A DNA stretch of 64,000 bases. Source: Azospirillum ramasamyi. Its GTDB lineage: Bacteria; Pseudomonadota; Alphaproteobacteria; Azospirillales; Azospirillaceae. The notes under the pieces were generated by a model. That model searched no databases, was not told the DNA's origin, and saw nothing but the letters and a program-made list of their open reading frames with translations. This document shows, piece after piece, positions 48,410-56,306 of this stretch (the first letter of the stretch is position 1; each line of letters begins with the position of its first letter). The DNA is taken from the NCBI RefSeq assembly GCF_003233655.1, contig NZ_CP029831.1, positions 127,501 to 191,500 on the forward strand. Direction: 5' to 3'. A program made the translations under genes and the position numbers.

Positions 48410-48784
48410 ATGAGAACTCCGAGAATCCCCGCCGTTGCGGCGGCAGGCGCGCTGACCCTCGTGCTTGCGGCCTGCGGATCCATCGCTCCGCCACCGGTCG
48501 CCCCTCCTGACCCAGCCGTGCTGGCCGCACTGGACCGCAACGCCTCGAACAGCTGCAACCCGTCGGTGGCATCCGTGCTGACCGGCGCCGGCATCCCGGC
48601 TTCGGACATCCGTGGGTTGAGCTACGGCATCTACCGCGACGAACTCCGCGACAGAATCGTCCGCTGGGATGCCTGGGTGTACCTGAACGACCAGCCGGGC
48701 GCGGTGGTGGTCACGCTCGACGAGGATTGCCGGCCGATCCAGCTCTATGCCCGTGGGGGAGCGAAGCTACCGGGGGCGCGGTAA
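48410..48784 (+). CDS. Small lipoprotein of unknown function
   Basis: A 124-residue predicted lipoprotein. Signal peptide with lipobox LAAC and the acylated Cys22, followed by Gly-Ser, which favours outer-membrane sorting. The mature part has two cysteines (in SNSCNPS and DEDCRP) likely to form a disulfide, and a compact beta-rich tail (AWVYLNDQPGAVVVTLDED). GAAGGAAC lies upstream of the ATG. Convergent with hexR. Family not recognised. Confidence 0.8.
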   Translation: MRTPRIPAVAAAGALTLVLAACGSIAPPPVAPPDPAVLAALDRNASNSCNPSVASVLTGAGIPASDIRGLSYGIYRDELRDRIVRWDAWVYLNDQPGAVVVTLDEDCRPIQLYARGGAKLPGAR

Positions 48785-48828
48785 GCCGCGGTGTGGGGAC
48801 ATGCACCCGCCGGAACCTCTGACCTGTC

Positions 48829-49707
48829 TTAACTATCCTCGGCCGCCTGCCGCTCCGACACATGGGCATCCACGGCGCGGTCATGCCGCTTGAGGCGCTC
48901 CTGCAGGGTGTCGCCCATCCGCAGGGCCACGGCGATGGACAGGATGTCGCCCAGCACCAGATGCGCGATGCGGACGGTCATGGGAGAGTGGATGTCGAAA
49001 TCGTCGGCGATGTCGGCCACCAGGCTGACCGTCGCCATCTCCGCCAACGGCGTGCCGGAGCGGGTCAGGGCGATGACGGCGGCGCCGGCCTTGCGGGCGT
49101 TCTGGACGGCATCCAGAATGTCGCGGGTCCGGCCGGTGCTGGACACCGCCACCACCGCATCGCCCTTCGTCAGCGTGAGGGCCGACGCGAAATAGAGGTG
49201 GGAATCGCTGTAGGCGACGGTGGGAATGCCCAGGCGGAAGAACTTGCGCTGGATGTCCTCCGCCACCGAGCCCGAATTGCCGGAACCGTAGAACTCGATC
49301 CGGCGCGAGGCCGCGAGAATGTCGGCGGCGCGGTCCACCGCATCCGTGGGCAGGTTGTTGCGCACCTGCATCAGCGTGGCGATGGTCCGGTCGAACAGCT
49401 TGCCGGCCAGCACCGCCCCGGGCACGCCGCCGTCGCCATCCAACTCCCCGCCGACCGACAGTTCCTGGTGCAGGAAGGGCATGCCGCCGGCGATGTCCTG
49501 CGCCAGTTTGATCTTGAACTCACGGAATCCGCGGCAACCGAGGGCCGAGCAGAAACGCGCCACCGTCGGTTCGCTTACTCCGGCGCGTTCGGCGAGCTCC
49601 GCCATCGATAGGTTGATGACATCACCCGGATGTGCAATTGCGTAGTCCGCCAACTTGCGCTCAGATGGGCGGATCTGGTCGCGGACGGCGGCGATTCTCG
49701 CCAGCAT
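48829..49707 (-). CDS. hexR: HexR-type RpiR family regulator
   Basis: A 292-residue RpiR family regulator: helix-turn-helix (about 1-75, LARIAAVRDQIRPSERKLAD, AERAGVSEPTVARFCSALG) and a sugar-phosphate-binding SIS domain (about 130-265, IEFYGSGNSGSVAEDIQRK, AVSSTGRTRDILDAV). The name HexR rests on this plus two palindromes upstream that match the published HexR operator pattern TGTA(R)T-N3-A(Y)TACA. HexR represses or activates central carbon genes and is released by KDPG (known in gamma- and betaproteobacteria). One site is 42 bp upstream of its own start, fitting autoregulation. Confidence 0.85.
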   Translation of the reverse strand: MLARIAAVRDQIRPSERKLADYAIAHPGDVINLSMAELAERAGVSEPTVARFCSALGCRGFREFKIKLAQDIAGGMPFLHQELSVGGELDGDGGVPGAVLAGKLFDRTIATLMQVRNNLPTDAVDRAADILAASRRIEFYGSGNSGSVAEDIQRKFFRLGIPTVAYSDSHLYFASALTLTKGDAVVAVSSTGRTRDILDAVQNARKAGAAVIALTRSGTPLAEMATVSLVADIADDFDIHSPMTVRIAHLVLGDILSIAVALRMGDTLQERLKRHDRAVDAHVSERQAAEDS

Positions 49708-49748
49708 GTGGGGGAAACTCCATTGAGAATGGGCGTCAGTCTAGCATA

Positions 49749-49763
49749 TGTAGTAAAGCTACA
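49749..49763. promoter_or_regulatory. HexR operator 1 (hexR-proximal)
   Basis: TGTAGTAAAGCTACA, dyad arms TGTAG/CTACA with centre TAAAG, flanked by TA on both sides (TATGTAG...CTACATA). Matches the HexR pattern at all but one position. It is 42 bp before the hexR start. Confidence 0.75.
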
Positions 49764-49895
49764 TACATAGCGCTGCGAACGACCGATTCCAACCCGGCGG
49801 CGAGGCATGCTTCCCATGAATTGCCAGTATTTTGCACCGCACACTGCGACAAAATGTCCGGCCTCCCCTCTTGTCGAGGGGGTCGTGCGAGAGTA

Positions 49896-49910
49896 TGTAG
49901 TAAAACTACA
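49896..49910. promoter_or_regulatory. HexR operator 2 (pflB-proximal)
   Basis: TGTAGTAAAACTACA, a full match to TGTA(R)T(W)3A(Y)TACA. It is 179 bp upstream of pflB and faces operator 1 with a 132-bp gap. Differs from operator 1 by a single base. Confidence 0.8.
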
Positions 49911-50088
49911 GAGTGGGGCGAAACGCGGCATCGACCGCGGCCGCCCCGCCTGAAAAATATGACGTGTATCAACGATTTCGGCGCCCTTCGCGCCTATGTT
50001 TCCTGTCGCCCCGCCGGTTTGCGGGCACCACGAGACCGCCGACACGGGATTCGATCCGCGCCGACGGTTTAATCTCTGAGGAGTCATC

Positions 50089-52374
50089 ATGGACACCCTG
50101 CTGATGGACGGACTTGCCGAGGCCACGGAGCAGAAGTCCGCCGCCAACCCCTGGCGCGGCTTTGCCCCAGGCGTCTGGCGCCGCTCGGTCGACGTCCGCG
50201 ATTTCATCCAGCGCAACCTGCGCCCCTATGAAGGGGACGCGGGCTTCGTCGCCGGCCCCACCGCCCGCACCACCGCGCTGTTCGCCAAGGTCACCGACCT
50301 GCTGAAGCAGGAACGCGCCGCCAAGGGCGGCGTGCTGGATGCCGACACCGAAACCTTCGCCTCGATCACCTCACACGCCCCCGGCTACATCGACCGCGAT
50401 CTGGAGGTCATCGTCGGCCTGCAGACCGACAAGCCGCTGAAGCGCGCGATCATGCCGTTCGGCGGCTGGCGCATGGTCAAGAACGGCCTGGAGGCCTACG
50501 GCTTCACCCCGTCACCGAAGCTGGAGGAGGTGTTCCCGAGCCTGCGCAAGACGCACAATGACGGCGTGTTCGACGTGTACACGCCCGAGATGCTGCGCTG
50601 CCGCAAGTCCGGCGTCATCACCGGCCTGCCCGACGCCTACGGCCGCGGCCGCATCATCGGCGATTACCGCCGGCTGGCCCTGTACGGCGCCGATTTCCTG
50701 ATCAAGGACAAGAAGGAGCAGCAGGCCTCGCTGGAGGTCAGCCGCATCGACGAGGACGTCCTGCGCCTGCGCGAGGAGATCTCCGAGCAGATCCGCGCGC
50801 TGAAGGAACTGGTCCAGATGGCCGCCTCCTACGGCTTCGACGTCAGCCGCCCGGCCTCCAACGCCCGCGAAGCGGTGCAGTGGACCTATCTGGCCTATCT
50901 GGCGGCGGTCAAGGAGGCCAACGGCGCGGCCATGTCGCTGGGCCGCGTGTCCAGCTTCCTCGACATCTACATCGACCGCGACCTGCGTGACGGCGTCATC
51001 ACCGAGGCCGAAGCCCAGGAGATGATCGACCACTTCGTCATGAAGCTGCGCATGGTCCGCTTCCTGCGCACGCCGGAATACGACCAGCTGTTCTCGGGCG
51101 ACCCGACCTGGGTCACGGAATGCCTGGGCGGCATGGGGCTGGACGGCCGGACGCTGGTCACCAAGACCAACTTCCGCATGCTGCAGACCCTGCACAACCT
51201 GGGCCCGGCGCCGGAGCCGAACCTGACGGTGCTGTGGTCGGAGAGGCTGCCGGAGGGCTTCAAGCGCTTCTGCGCCGACACCTCGATCAAGACCTGCTCG
51301 GTCCAGTACGAGAACGACGACCTGATGCGCGGCTATTGGGGCGACGACTACGGCATCGCCTGCTGCGTGTCCGCCATGCGCATCGGCAAGCAGATGCAGT
51401 TCTTCGGCGCCCGCGCCAACCTGGCCAAGACGCTGATGTACGCCATCAACGGCGGCAAGGACGAGGTTTCCGGCGAGCAGGTCGGCCCGGCCTTCGCCCC
51501 GATCACCGGCGACGTGCTGGACTATGACGAGGTCATGGCCCGCTTCGAGCCGATGATGGAGTGGCTGGCCAAGGTCTACATGAACGCGCTGAACTCCATC
51601 CACTACATGCACGACAAGTACATGTACGAGCGGCTGGAGATGGCCCTGCACGACCGCGACATCCTGCGCACGATGGCCTGCGGCATCGCCGGCCTCAGCG
51701 TGGTGGCGGACAGCCTGTCGGCGATCAAGCACGCCAAGGTCAAGGTCATCCGCGACGAGAAGGGCCTCGCCACCGATTTCGAGATCGAGGGCGACTATCC
51801 GGCCTTCGGCAACAACGACGCCCGGGTGGACGACATCGCGGTCTGGACGGTCGAGCGCTTCATGAAGGCCCTGCGCAAGCAGAAGCCCTACCGGAACGCC
51901 GTCGCGACCCAGTCGGTGCTGACGATCACCTCCAACGTGGTCTACGGCAAGAAGACCGGCAATACGCCGGACGGCCGCAAGGCCGGCCAGCCCTTCGCGC
52001 CGGGTGCGAACCCGATGCACGGGCGGGACAAGAAGGGTGCGGTCGCGTCGATGGCCAGTGTCGCCAAGCTGCCCTACGCCCATGCGCAGGACGGCATCAG
52101 CTACACCTTCACCATCGTCCCGGGCGCCCTGGGCCGGACGGAAGACGAGCGCGTGGACAATCTGGTCGGCATGCTGGACGGCTATGCCGCCCAGGGCGGC
52201 CACCACATCAACGTCAACGTCTTCGACCGCGACACGCTGCTGCATGCCATGGATCATCCGGAGCTGTATCCGCAGCTGACCATCCGGGTTTCCGGCTATG
52301 CGGTGAACTTCATCAAGCTGACGCGCGAGCAGCAGCTCGACGTCATCAGCCGCACGTTCCACGACAAGCACTGA
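50089..52374 (+). CDS. pflB: Pyruvate formate-lyase
   Basis: A 761-residue glycyl-radical enzyme that splits pyruvate and CoA to acetyl-CoA and formate under anaerobic conditions. The catalytic cysteine pair is Cys425-Cys426 ([14 protein letters not shown]) and the radical glycine is Gly736 in RVSGYAVNF. Other PFL blocks: [65 protein letters not shown] lies before the ATG at 50089. The activase gene pflA follows after a 157-base gap with two hairpins. HexR and possibly FNR sites lie upstream. Confidence 0.97.
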   Translation: MDTLLMDGLAEATEQKSAANPWRGFAPGVWRRSVDVRDFIQRNLRPYEGDAGFVAGPTARTTALFAKVTDLLKQERAAKGGVLDADTETFASITSHAPGYIDRDLEVIVGLQTDKPLKRAIMPFGGWRMVKNGLEAYGFTPSPKLEEVFPSLRKTHNDGVFDVYTPEMLRCRKSGVITGLPDAYGRGRIIGDYRRLALYGADFLIKDKKEQQASLEVSRIDEDVLRLREEISEQIRALKELVQMAASYGFDVSRPASNAREAVQWTYLAYLAAVKEANGAAMSLGRVSSFLDIYIDRDLRDGVITEAEAQEMIDHFVMKLRMVRFLRTPEYDQLFSGDPTWVTECLGGMGLDGRTLVTKTNFRMLQTLHNLGPAPEPNLTVLWSERLPEGFKRFCADTSIKTCSVQYENDDLMRGYWGDDYGIACCVSAMRIGKQMQFFGARANLAKTLMYAINGGKDEVSGEQVGPAFAPITGDVLDYDEVMARFEPMMEWLAKVYMNALNSIHYMHDKYMYERLEMALHDRDILRTMACGIAGLSVVADSLSAIKHAKVKVIRDEKGLATDFEIEGDYPAFGNNDARVDDIAVWTVERFMKALRKQKPYRNAVATQSVLTITSNVVYGKKTGNTPDGRKAGQPFAPGANPMHGRDKKGAVASMASVAKLPYAHAQDGISYTFTIVPGALGRTEDERVDNLVGMLDGYAAQGGHHINVNVFDRDTLLHAMDHPELYPQLTIRVSGYAVNFIKLTREQQLDVISRTFHDKH

Positions 52375-52392
52375 GGACGTGCGGAAAGCGGC

Positions 52393-52479
52393 GGCGCCGG
52401 GTTGGTTTTCCCGGCGTCGTTGCCAGTTAAGGTTCCAGGCCCCTTCCCGGCCCTCTCCCGCCCTCGGCGGGAGGGGGCC
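52393..52479. repeat. Hairpins between pflB and pflA
   Basis: First stem GGCGCCGGG (52393-52401) / CCCGGCGTC (52410-52418), with T-rich loop. Second, GGCCCTCTCCCGCC (52449-52462) / GGCGGGAGGGGGCC (52466-52479), loop CTC, one mismatch: the same CCCTCtCCCGC type as at 15527. These may attenuate readthrough so that less activase than lyase is made. Confidence 0.7.
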
Positions 52480-52531
52480 GGACGGGCGCCGAGGGCTTCC
52501 GGCAAAGCCGCTTTTCGAGAGAGCAAGGTCC

Positions 52532-53293
52532 ATGACGCAGGTACTTTCCCAAACCCGCCCCAACTCCGTTTCCGGCTGGATCCATTCGGTCGAAACCGGC
52601 GGCACCGTGGATGGGCCGGGGATTCGCTATGTGCTGTTCATGTCCGGCTGTCCGCTGCGCTGCCTCTACTGCCACAACCCCGACACCCAGCACATGCATG
52701 ACGGAACGCGGACGACCTCCGCCGACGTGCTGGAGGACATCGCGCTCTACGCGGACTTCCTGAAGCGGGCCCATGGCGGGCTGACGTTGAGCGGTGGCGA
52801 GCCGCTGGTCCAGCCGGAATTCACCGCCGCCATCCTGCGCGGGGCGAAGGAGCTCGGTCTGCACACCGCACTCGACACGTCCGGCTTCCTCGGCAAGCAT
52901 GCCGACGACCATCTGCTGGAGGACGTCGACCTCGTCCTGCTCGACATCAAGGCCTTTTCGGAAAAGTCCTACCGCCATCTGACCGGCGTTGCGCTGCGCC
53001 CGACACTGGAATTCGCCGAAAGGCTGGCCGAGCTGAACAAGCGCATCTGGCTGCGTTATGTGCTGGTCCCCAACCTGACCGACGACGCGGCCGAGATCGA
53101 CGGGCTGGCCGATTTCGTGGCCGGGCTCGGCGTCGTCGACCGGGTCGACGTGCTGCCCTTCCACAAGATGGGCGAACACAAATGGAAGGCGCTGGGCCGC
53201 CGCTACACCCTCAGCGACACCGAGCCGCCCTCGCGCGAGCTGGTGGAGCGGGTGCGCGGGCAGTTCCAGGCGCGGGGGCTGCGGGCGGACTGA
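52532..53293 (+). CDS. pflA: Pyruvate formate-lyase activating enzyme
   Basis: A 253-residue radical-SAM activase that installs the glycyl radical on PflB. The cluster motif CxxxCxxC is CPLRCLYC (about residues 36-43), preceded by GTVDGPGIRYVLFMSGC cut here as TVDGPGIRYVLFMSG. LSGGEPLVQPEF and LDIKAFSEKSY are conserved. The ATG at 52532 (AAGG 5 nt upstream) matches the family length; an upstream in-frame ATG at 52379 would be read through the hairpin region and adds Arg/Pro-rich residues. Confidence 0.95.
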   Translation: MTQVLSQTRPNSVSGWIHSVETGGTVDGPGIRYVLFMSGCPLRCLYCHNPDTQHMHDGTRTTSADVLEDIALYADFLKRAHGGLTLSGGEPLVQPEFTAAILRGAKELGLHTALDTSGFLGKHADDHLLEDVDLVLLDIKAFSEKSYRHLTGVALRPTLEFAERLAELNKRIWLRYVLVPNLTDDAAEIDGLADFVAGLGVVDRVDVLPFHKMGEHKWKALGRRYTLSDTEPPSRELVERVRGQFQARGLRAD

Positions 53294-53342
53294 TCCCGCA
53301 GGCCCCCATTCGACGGCCCAACGAGGCAATCGGGCCGGGCAA

Positions 53343-54866
53343 TCAGGCCGGGCGGATCGCCTGCGCGAAGGTGAAGAGCATGGTCGGATCGACCGCCTTC
53401 TTCACCTCGGCCAGCTTGGCGAGATTCTCGCCGTAATAGGCCCGCTGCCAATCGGCCAGCGCCGGGTCGGGGAAGTTCTGGAAGGCGCCGGTCGCCTTGG
53501 TGCGGCGGTTGACGTCGTCGTAGAAGCGCTGCTGCCACTCCAGCGCCTGCTCGATCAGCAGGGCCGAATCCGTCGGCCGCCACCAGTTGGCCTCGACCGT
53601 GAACAGCCAGTCATAGCCGCGGTGGACATAGGCGGTCTCGGCCGGCCCGACCCGGTTGATGGCGCCGCCGACCTGGAAGAACTTGAAGGCCACCGGCATC
53701 GACGTGGCGGGCATCTTCGCCGCCCAGTCGAACATCGCGGCGATGGCCTCGTCGCCGATGTCCGCCGCCTTCATGTAGCTGGACTTTTCCTGGTAGTAAT
53801 AGGGGAAGGTCGTCTCGACCAGGAAATCCTGCGCCGCCCAATAGGGCACATCCTCCAACAGCTCCGACTTGGACCAGTCGATCCACTCCCAGGTGGATTT
53901 GAAGATCTCCTTCAGCGTCACCTTCGACTTGTGAAGCTGGCCAAGGATGGAGACGCGGACCGGCGCCTTGTCGCACTGCTCCTGCCGGCTGGGGATGGTG
54001 ACGTTGATCTTGCTGCCGAAATCGTCGGGCGCGGTCGCCAGTTCGGTCAGAAGAAGCTTCAGAACCTTCGGCAGATCCTTGGACCAGGTCAGGTTGAACA
54101 CCGTCACCGCCTCCGCCGGGCGGGTTTCCAGGGTGAAGGAGGTGTTGATGCCGAAATTGCCGCCGCCGCCGCCTCGGCAGGCCCAGTAGAGGGCGGAGTC
54201 GGTGCCGGCATCGACCTTGACATGGCTGCCGTCGGCGGTCACCAGTTCGGTCGCGTGCAGCAGGTCGGAGGCCATGCCGTATTTGCGCATGTTGAAACCG
54301 ATGCCGCCGCCCAGCAGGAAGCCGGCGGCGCCGACGGTATCGCAGCGCCCGTGGGTGATGGTCCGGCCCAGCCGTTCCATCTGCTTGTAGACGGCGGAGT
54401 TGAGCGTGCCGCCCTGGACCTCGACCAGCCCGTCCTTGCCCGGCAGCGGTTTCGCCCCCGTCATCCTGGTCATGTCGATCAGCAGGCCGGGCGTGGTGGA
54501 AAACCCGGCATAGCTGTGGCCGCCGGAGCGCACGGCGAAGGGCATGGCCTGCTGCTTCACCCATTGGATGCAGGCCTGGACATCCGCAGGGCTCGCGCAG
54601 CGGGCGATGCCGGCCGGCAGTGTGGCGCCATAGCGCAGGTTGTTGGGGCGGCAGACATCGGCGAAGAACGGATCCTCCGGCCGCAGCACCCCGCCCTTCA
54701 CCGCCTTCGCCAGATCGGACCAGGCCGAGGGCGGCGGGCAGTACGCCCCACCCGCTTCCGCCGCGAAGGCGGCCCCCGGCATCAGCCGCGCCGCGGCGGC
54801 GGCCCCGGCGAAACCGCCGGCACCGACAAGGAAATTACGGCGGGATGAGTGCAGTCCGAGCGCCAT
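53343..54866 (-). CDS. Tat-exported bicovalent FAD oxidase (berberine-bridge type)
   Basis: A 507-residue secreted flavoprotein. The N-terminus has a Tat signal (SRRNFLVG, then a hydrophobic run to AFAAEA). FAD attachment sites of the two-bond type are His117 (RSGGHSYAG) and Cys175 (HGRCDTVG). The FAD_binding_4 domain spans about 75-250 and the berberine-bridge tail motif NFPDPALADWQRAYYG lies near 465-480. Such enzymes oxidise sugars or alcohols with oxygen (family knowledge). GTAATCCACC precedes the ATG, no strong ribosome site. An AT-rich palindrome at 54904-54933 lies 40-65 bp upstream. Substrate unknown. Confidence 0.9.
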   Translation of the reverse strand: MALGLHSSRRNFLVGAGGFAGAAAAARLMPGAAFAAEAGGAYCPPPSAWSDLAKAVKGGVLRPEDPFFADVCRPNNLRYGATLPAGIARCASPADVQACIQWVKQQAMPFAVRSGGHSYAGFSTTPGLLIDMTRMTGAKPLPGKDGLVEVQGGTLNSAVYKQMERLGRTITHGRCDTVGAAGFLLGGGIGFNMRKYGMASDLLHATELVTADGSHVKVDAGTDSALYWACRGGGGGNFGINTSFTLETRPAEAVTVFNLTWSKDLPKVLKLLLTELATAPDDFGSKINVTIPSRQEQCDKAPVRVSILGQLHKSKVTLKEIFKSTWEWIDWSKSELLEDVPYWAAQDFLVETTFPYYYQEKSSYMKAADIGDEAIAAMFDWAAKMPATSMPVAFKFFQVGGAINRVGPAETAYVHRGYDWLFTVEANWWRPTDSALLIEQALEWQQRFYDDVNRRTKATGAFQNFPDPALADWQRAYYGENLAKLAEVKKAVDPTMLFTFAQAIRPA

Positions 54867-54903
54867 GAGCGTAATCCACCCTGCGTTATGGGTTGTGTTT
54901 GAA

Positions 54904-54933
54904 CTTACTTATTATCCTAATGATAATAGTAAG
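54904..54933. promoter_or_regulatory. AT-rich palindrome upstream of the FAD oxidase
   Basis: TATTATC (54910-54916), CTAAT, GATAATA (54922-54928): a perfect 7-bp inverted repeat with five-base centre, extended by CTTAC and GTAAG outside. The repeated GATAAT/ATTATC hexamers resemble Fur-family sites but in inverted order. It lies 38-67 bases before the start codon, a place for repressor binding. Confidence 0.55.
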
Positions 54934-55005
54934 CGTCAACCACACGCGCGTGCGGATATGGGAATGGCGCTCCAAACCTTTGAAGGAAGGGCTGTCCCCC
55001 GCCTC

Positions 55006-56070
55006 CTACCCCTTCCCCACCGGCCGGGTGCTGCCGCGGATCACCAGTTCGCAATCGAGGTTGTGGTGCCGGGGCGTGGTGCGGACTCCATCCAGCGCCG
55101 CGAGAATCTGCGTCGCGCTGAGGCGGCCGATCTCGCGCTGGGGCGGGCGGACGGTCGTCAGCGGCGGCGGGCAGGAGTTGCTGAAGGGCAGATCCCCGAA
55201 TCCCACCACCGCCAGATCCTCCGGCACCCGCAGGTCGCGGCGGGTCACCTCGAACAGGACACCCAGCGCCAGCGCGTCGTTGGAGCAGACCACGCCGTCG
55301 ATGTCGGGATGGCGCGTCAGGATCTCGTCGATCAGCCAGCGCCCGACCTCCGTCGTTGCGGCGTCGGGAACGGTGAAGTCGATGGGCTCGTGCAGGCCGC
55401 GGCGCAACACTTCCGCCTCATAACCGTCGGTGCGGCTGCGCACGCGCAGGTCCTGATGGGCGGCGGCGCCGATATAGGCGACCTTGCGGCTGCCCTGGTC
55501 GTAGAGGTGGCTGGTCTGCATGCGGCCGACCTCGAAATGCGAGAAGCCGACGCTGATGCCGACCGCTTCGCCGGGATGGAAGGGCATATCCCACATCTCC
55601 ACCACCGGCACCCCGCAGGAGGCCAGCATGGCGCGGGTGCGCTCGGTGTGGTGGAAGCCGGTGACCACCATCGCCGCCGGCGACCAGGCGAGGAAGGCGC
55701 GGATCAGGCTTTCCTCCTCCTCCGGGCTGAACTCGCTGACGCCCAGCAGGGTCTGGTAATGCGCCGCCTGGAACATGCCCTGCAGCGTGTTGTAGGTCTC
55801 GGCGAAGAAGGAGTTCAGGATACTCGGCAGGATGACGCCGACGGTGCGGCTGCGCGCCGCGGCAAGGCTGCCGGCCACCAGATTGGGCACATAGCCCATC
55901 TCGTCGATGACGCGGGCGACCCGCTCGGCAAGGTGCCGGGACACCGCCTCGGGACGGCGGAGGTAGAGCGACACGGTGCTGGGCGACACGTCGGCGGCGT
56001 TCGCCACGTCGGTCATGGTCACCCGTTGGGTGCCGCGGCGTGTCCGCTTCCTCGGTTCGGTCGTCTGCAT
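55006..56070 (-). CDS. LacI family transcriptional regulator
   Basis: A 354-residue LacI-type regulator: helix-turn-helix (about 17-68, VTMTDVANAADVSPSTVSLY) with the hinge helix VAGSLAAARSRTVG and the periplasmic-binding-like sugar domain (VICSND-type motif as VVCSNDALALGVLF). AGGAAG 8 nt upstream fixes the ATG at 56070; a longer start would add unconserved residues. It lies upstream of the FAD oxidase gene on the same strand (139-base gap), so the oxidase or nifJ may be a target. Effector unknown. Confidence 0.92.
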   Translation of the reverse strand: MQTTEPRKRTRRGTQRVTMTDVANAADVSPSTVSLYLRRPEAVSRHLAERVARVIDEMGYVPNLVAGSLAAARSRTVGVILPSILNSFFAETYNTLQGMFQAAHYQTLLGVSEFSPEEEESLIRAFLAWSPAAMVVTGFHHTERTRAMLASCGVPVVEMWDMPFHPGEAVGISVGFSHFEVGRMQTSHLYDQGSRKVAYIGAAAHQDLRVRSRTDGYEAEVLRRGLHEPIDFTVPDAATTEVGRWLIDEILTRHPDIDGVVCSNDALALGVLFEVTRRDLRVPEDLAVVGFGDLPFSNSCPPPLTTVRPPQREIGRLSATQILAALDGVRTTPRHHNLDCELVIRGSTRPVGKG

Positions 56071-56306
56071 CGCCGGTCTTCCTCGCGTATAGTCAATCGC
56101 CGCCCGATCATCCTGGGCTCGCCCAAAGGTCGCAATCTTCCTGCAGAGCCGGGGAGACATGCAACAGGCGATGGCGAAGCACCGCCGCGTCAAGCTCCAA
56201 CTCGGCGATTCGAAGGGTCAAGGTCGGTGTCGCCGAAGCCGTGCCTTGCGGGACGCAACCGAACGGACGCGCCCCGACCTGCGATCACCCGACCCGGAGC
56301 TACCCC

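Larger units (their letters stand above)
49708..50088. promoter_or_regulatory. Divergent hexR/pflB control region
   Basis: A 381-base gene-free region that holds two HexR-type palindromes (separate entries) whose centres are 147 bp apart, close to 14 helical turns. ATGAC-GTGT-ATCAA at 49959-49972 has one perfect FNR half-site and one poor one. GAGGAG lies just before pflB. Confidence 0.6.

Noticed and set aside
49959..49972. FNR box upstream of pflB
   Set aside because: Only one half (ATCAA) is good; ATGAC is a poor second half. Kept as a remark, not as a feature.
52379..52531. Longer N-terminus for PflA
   Set aside because: The added residues are Arg/Pro-rich, cross a hairpin and are not part of the family.
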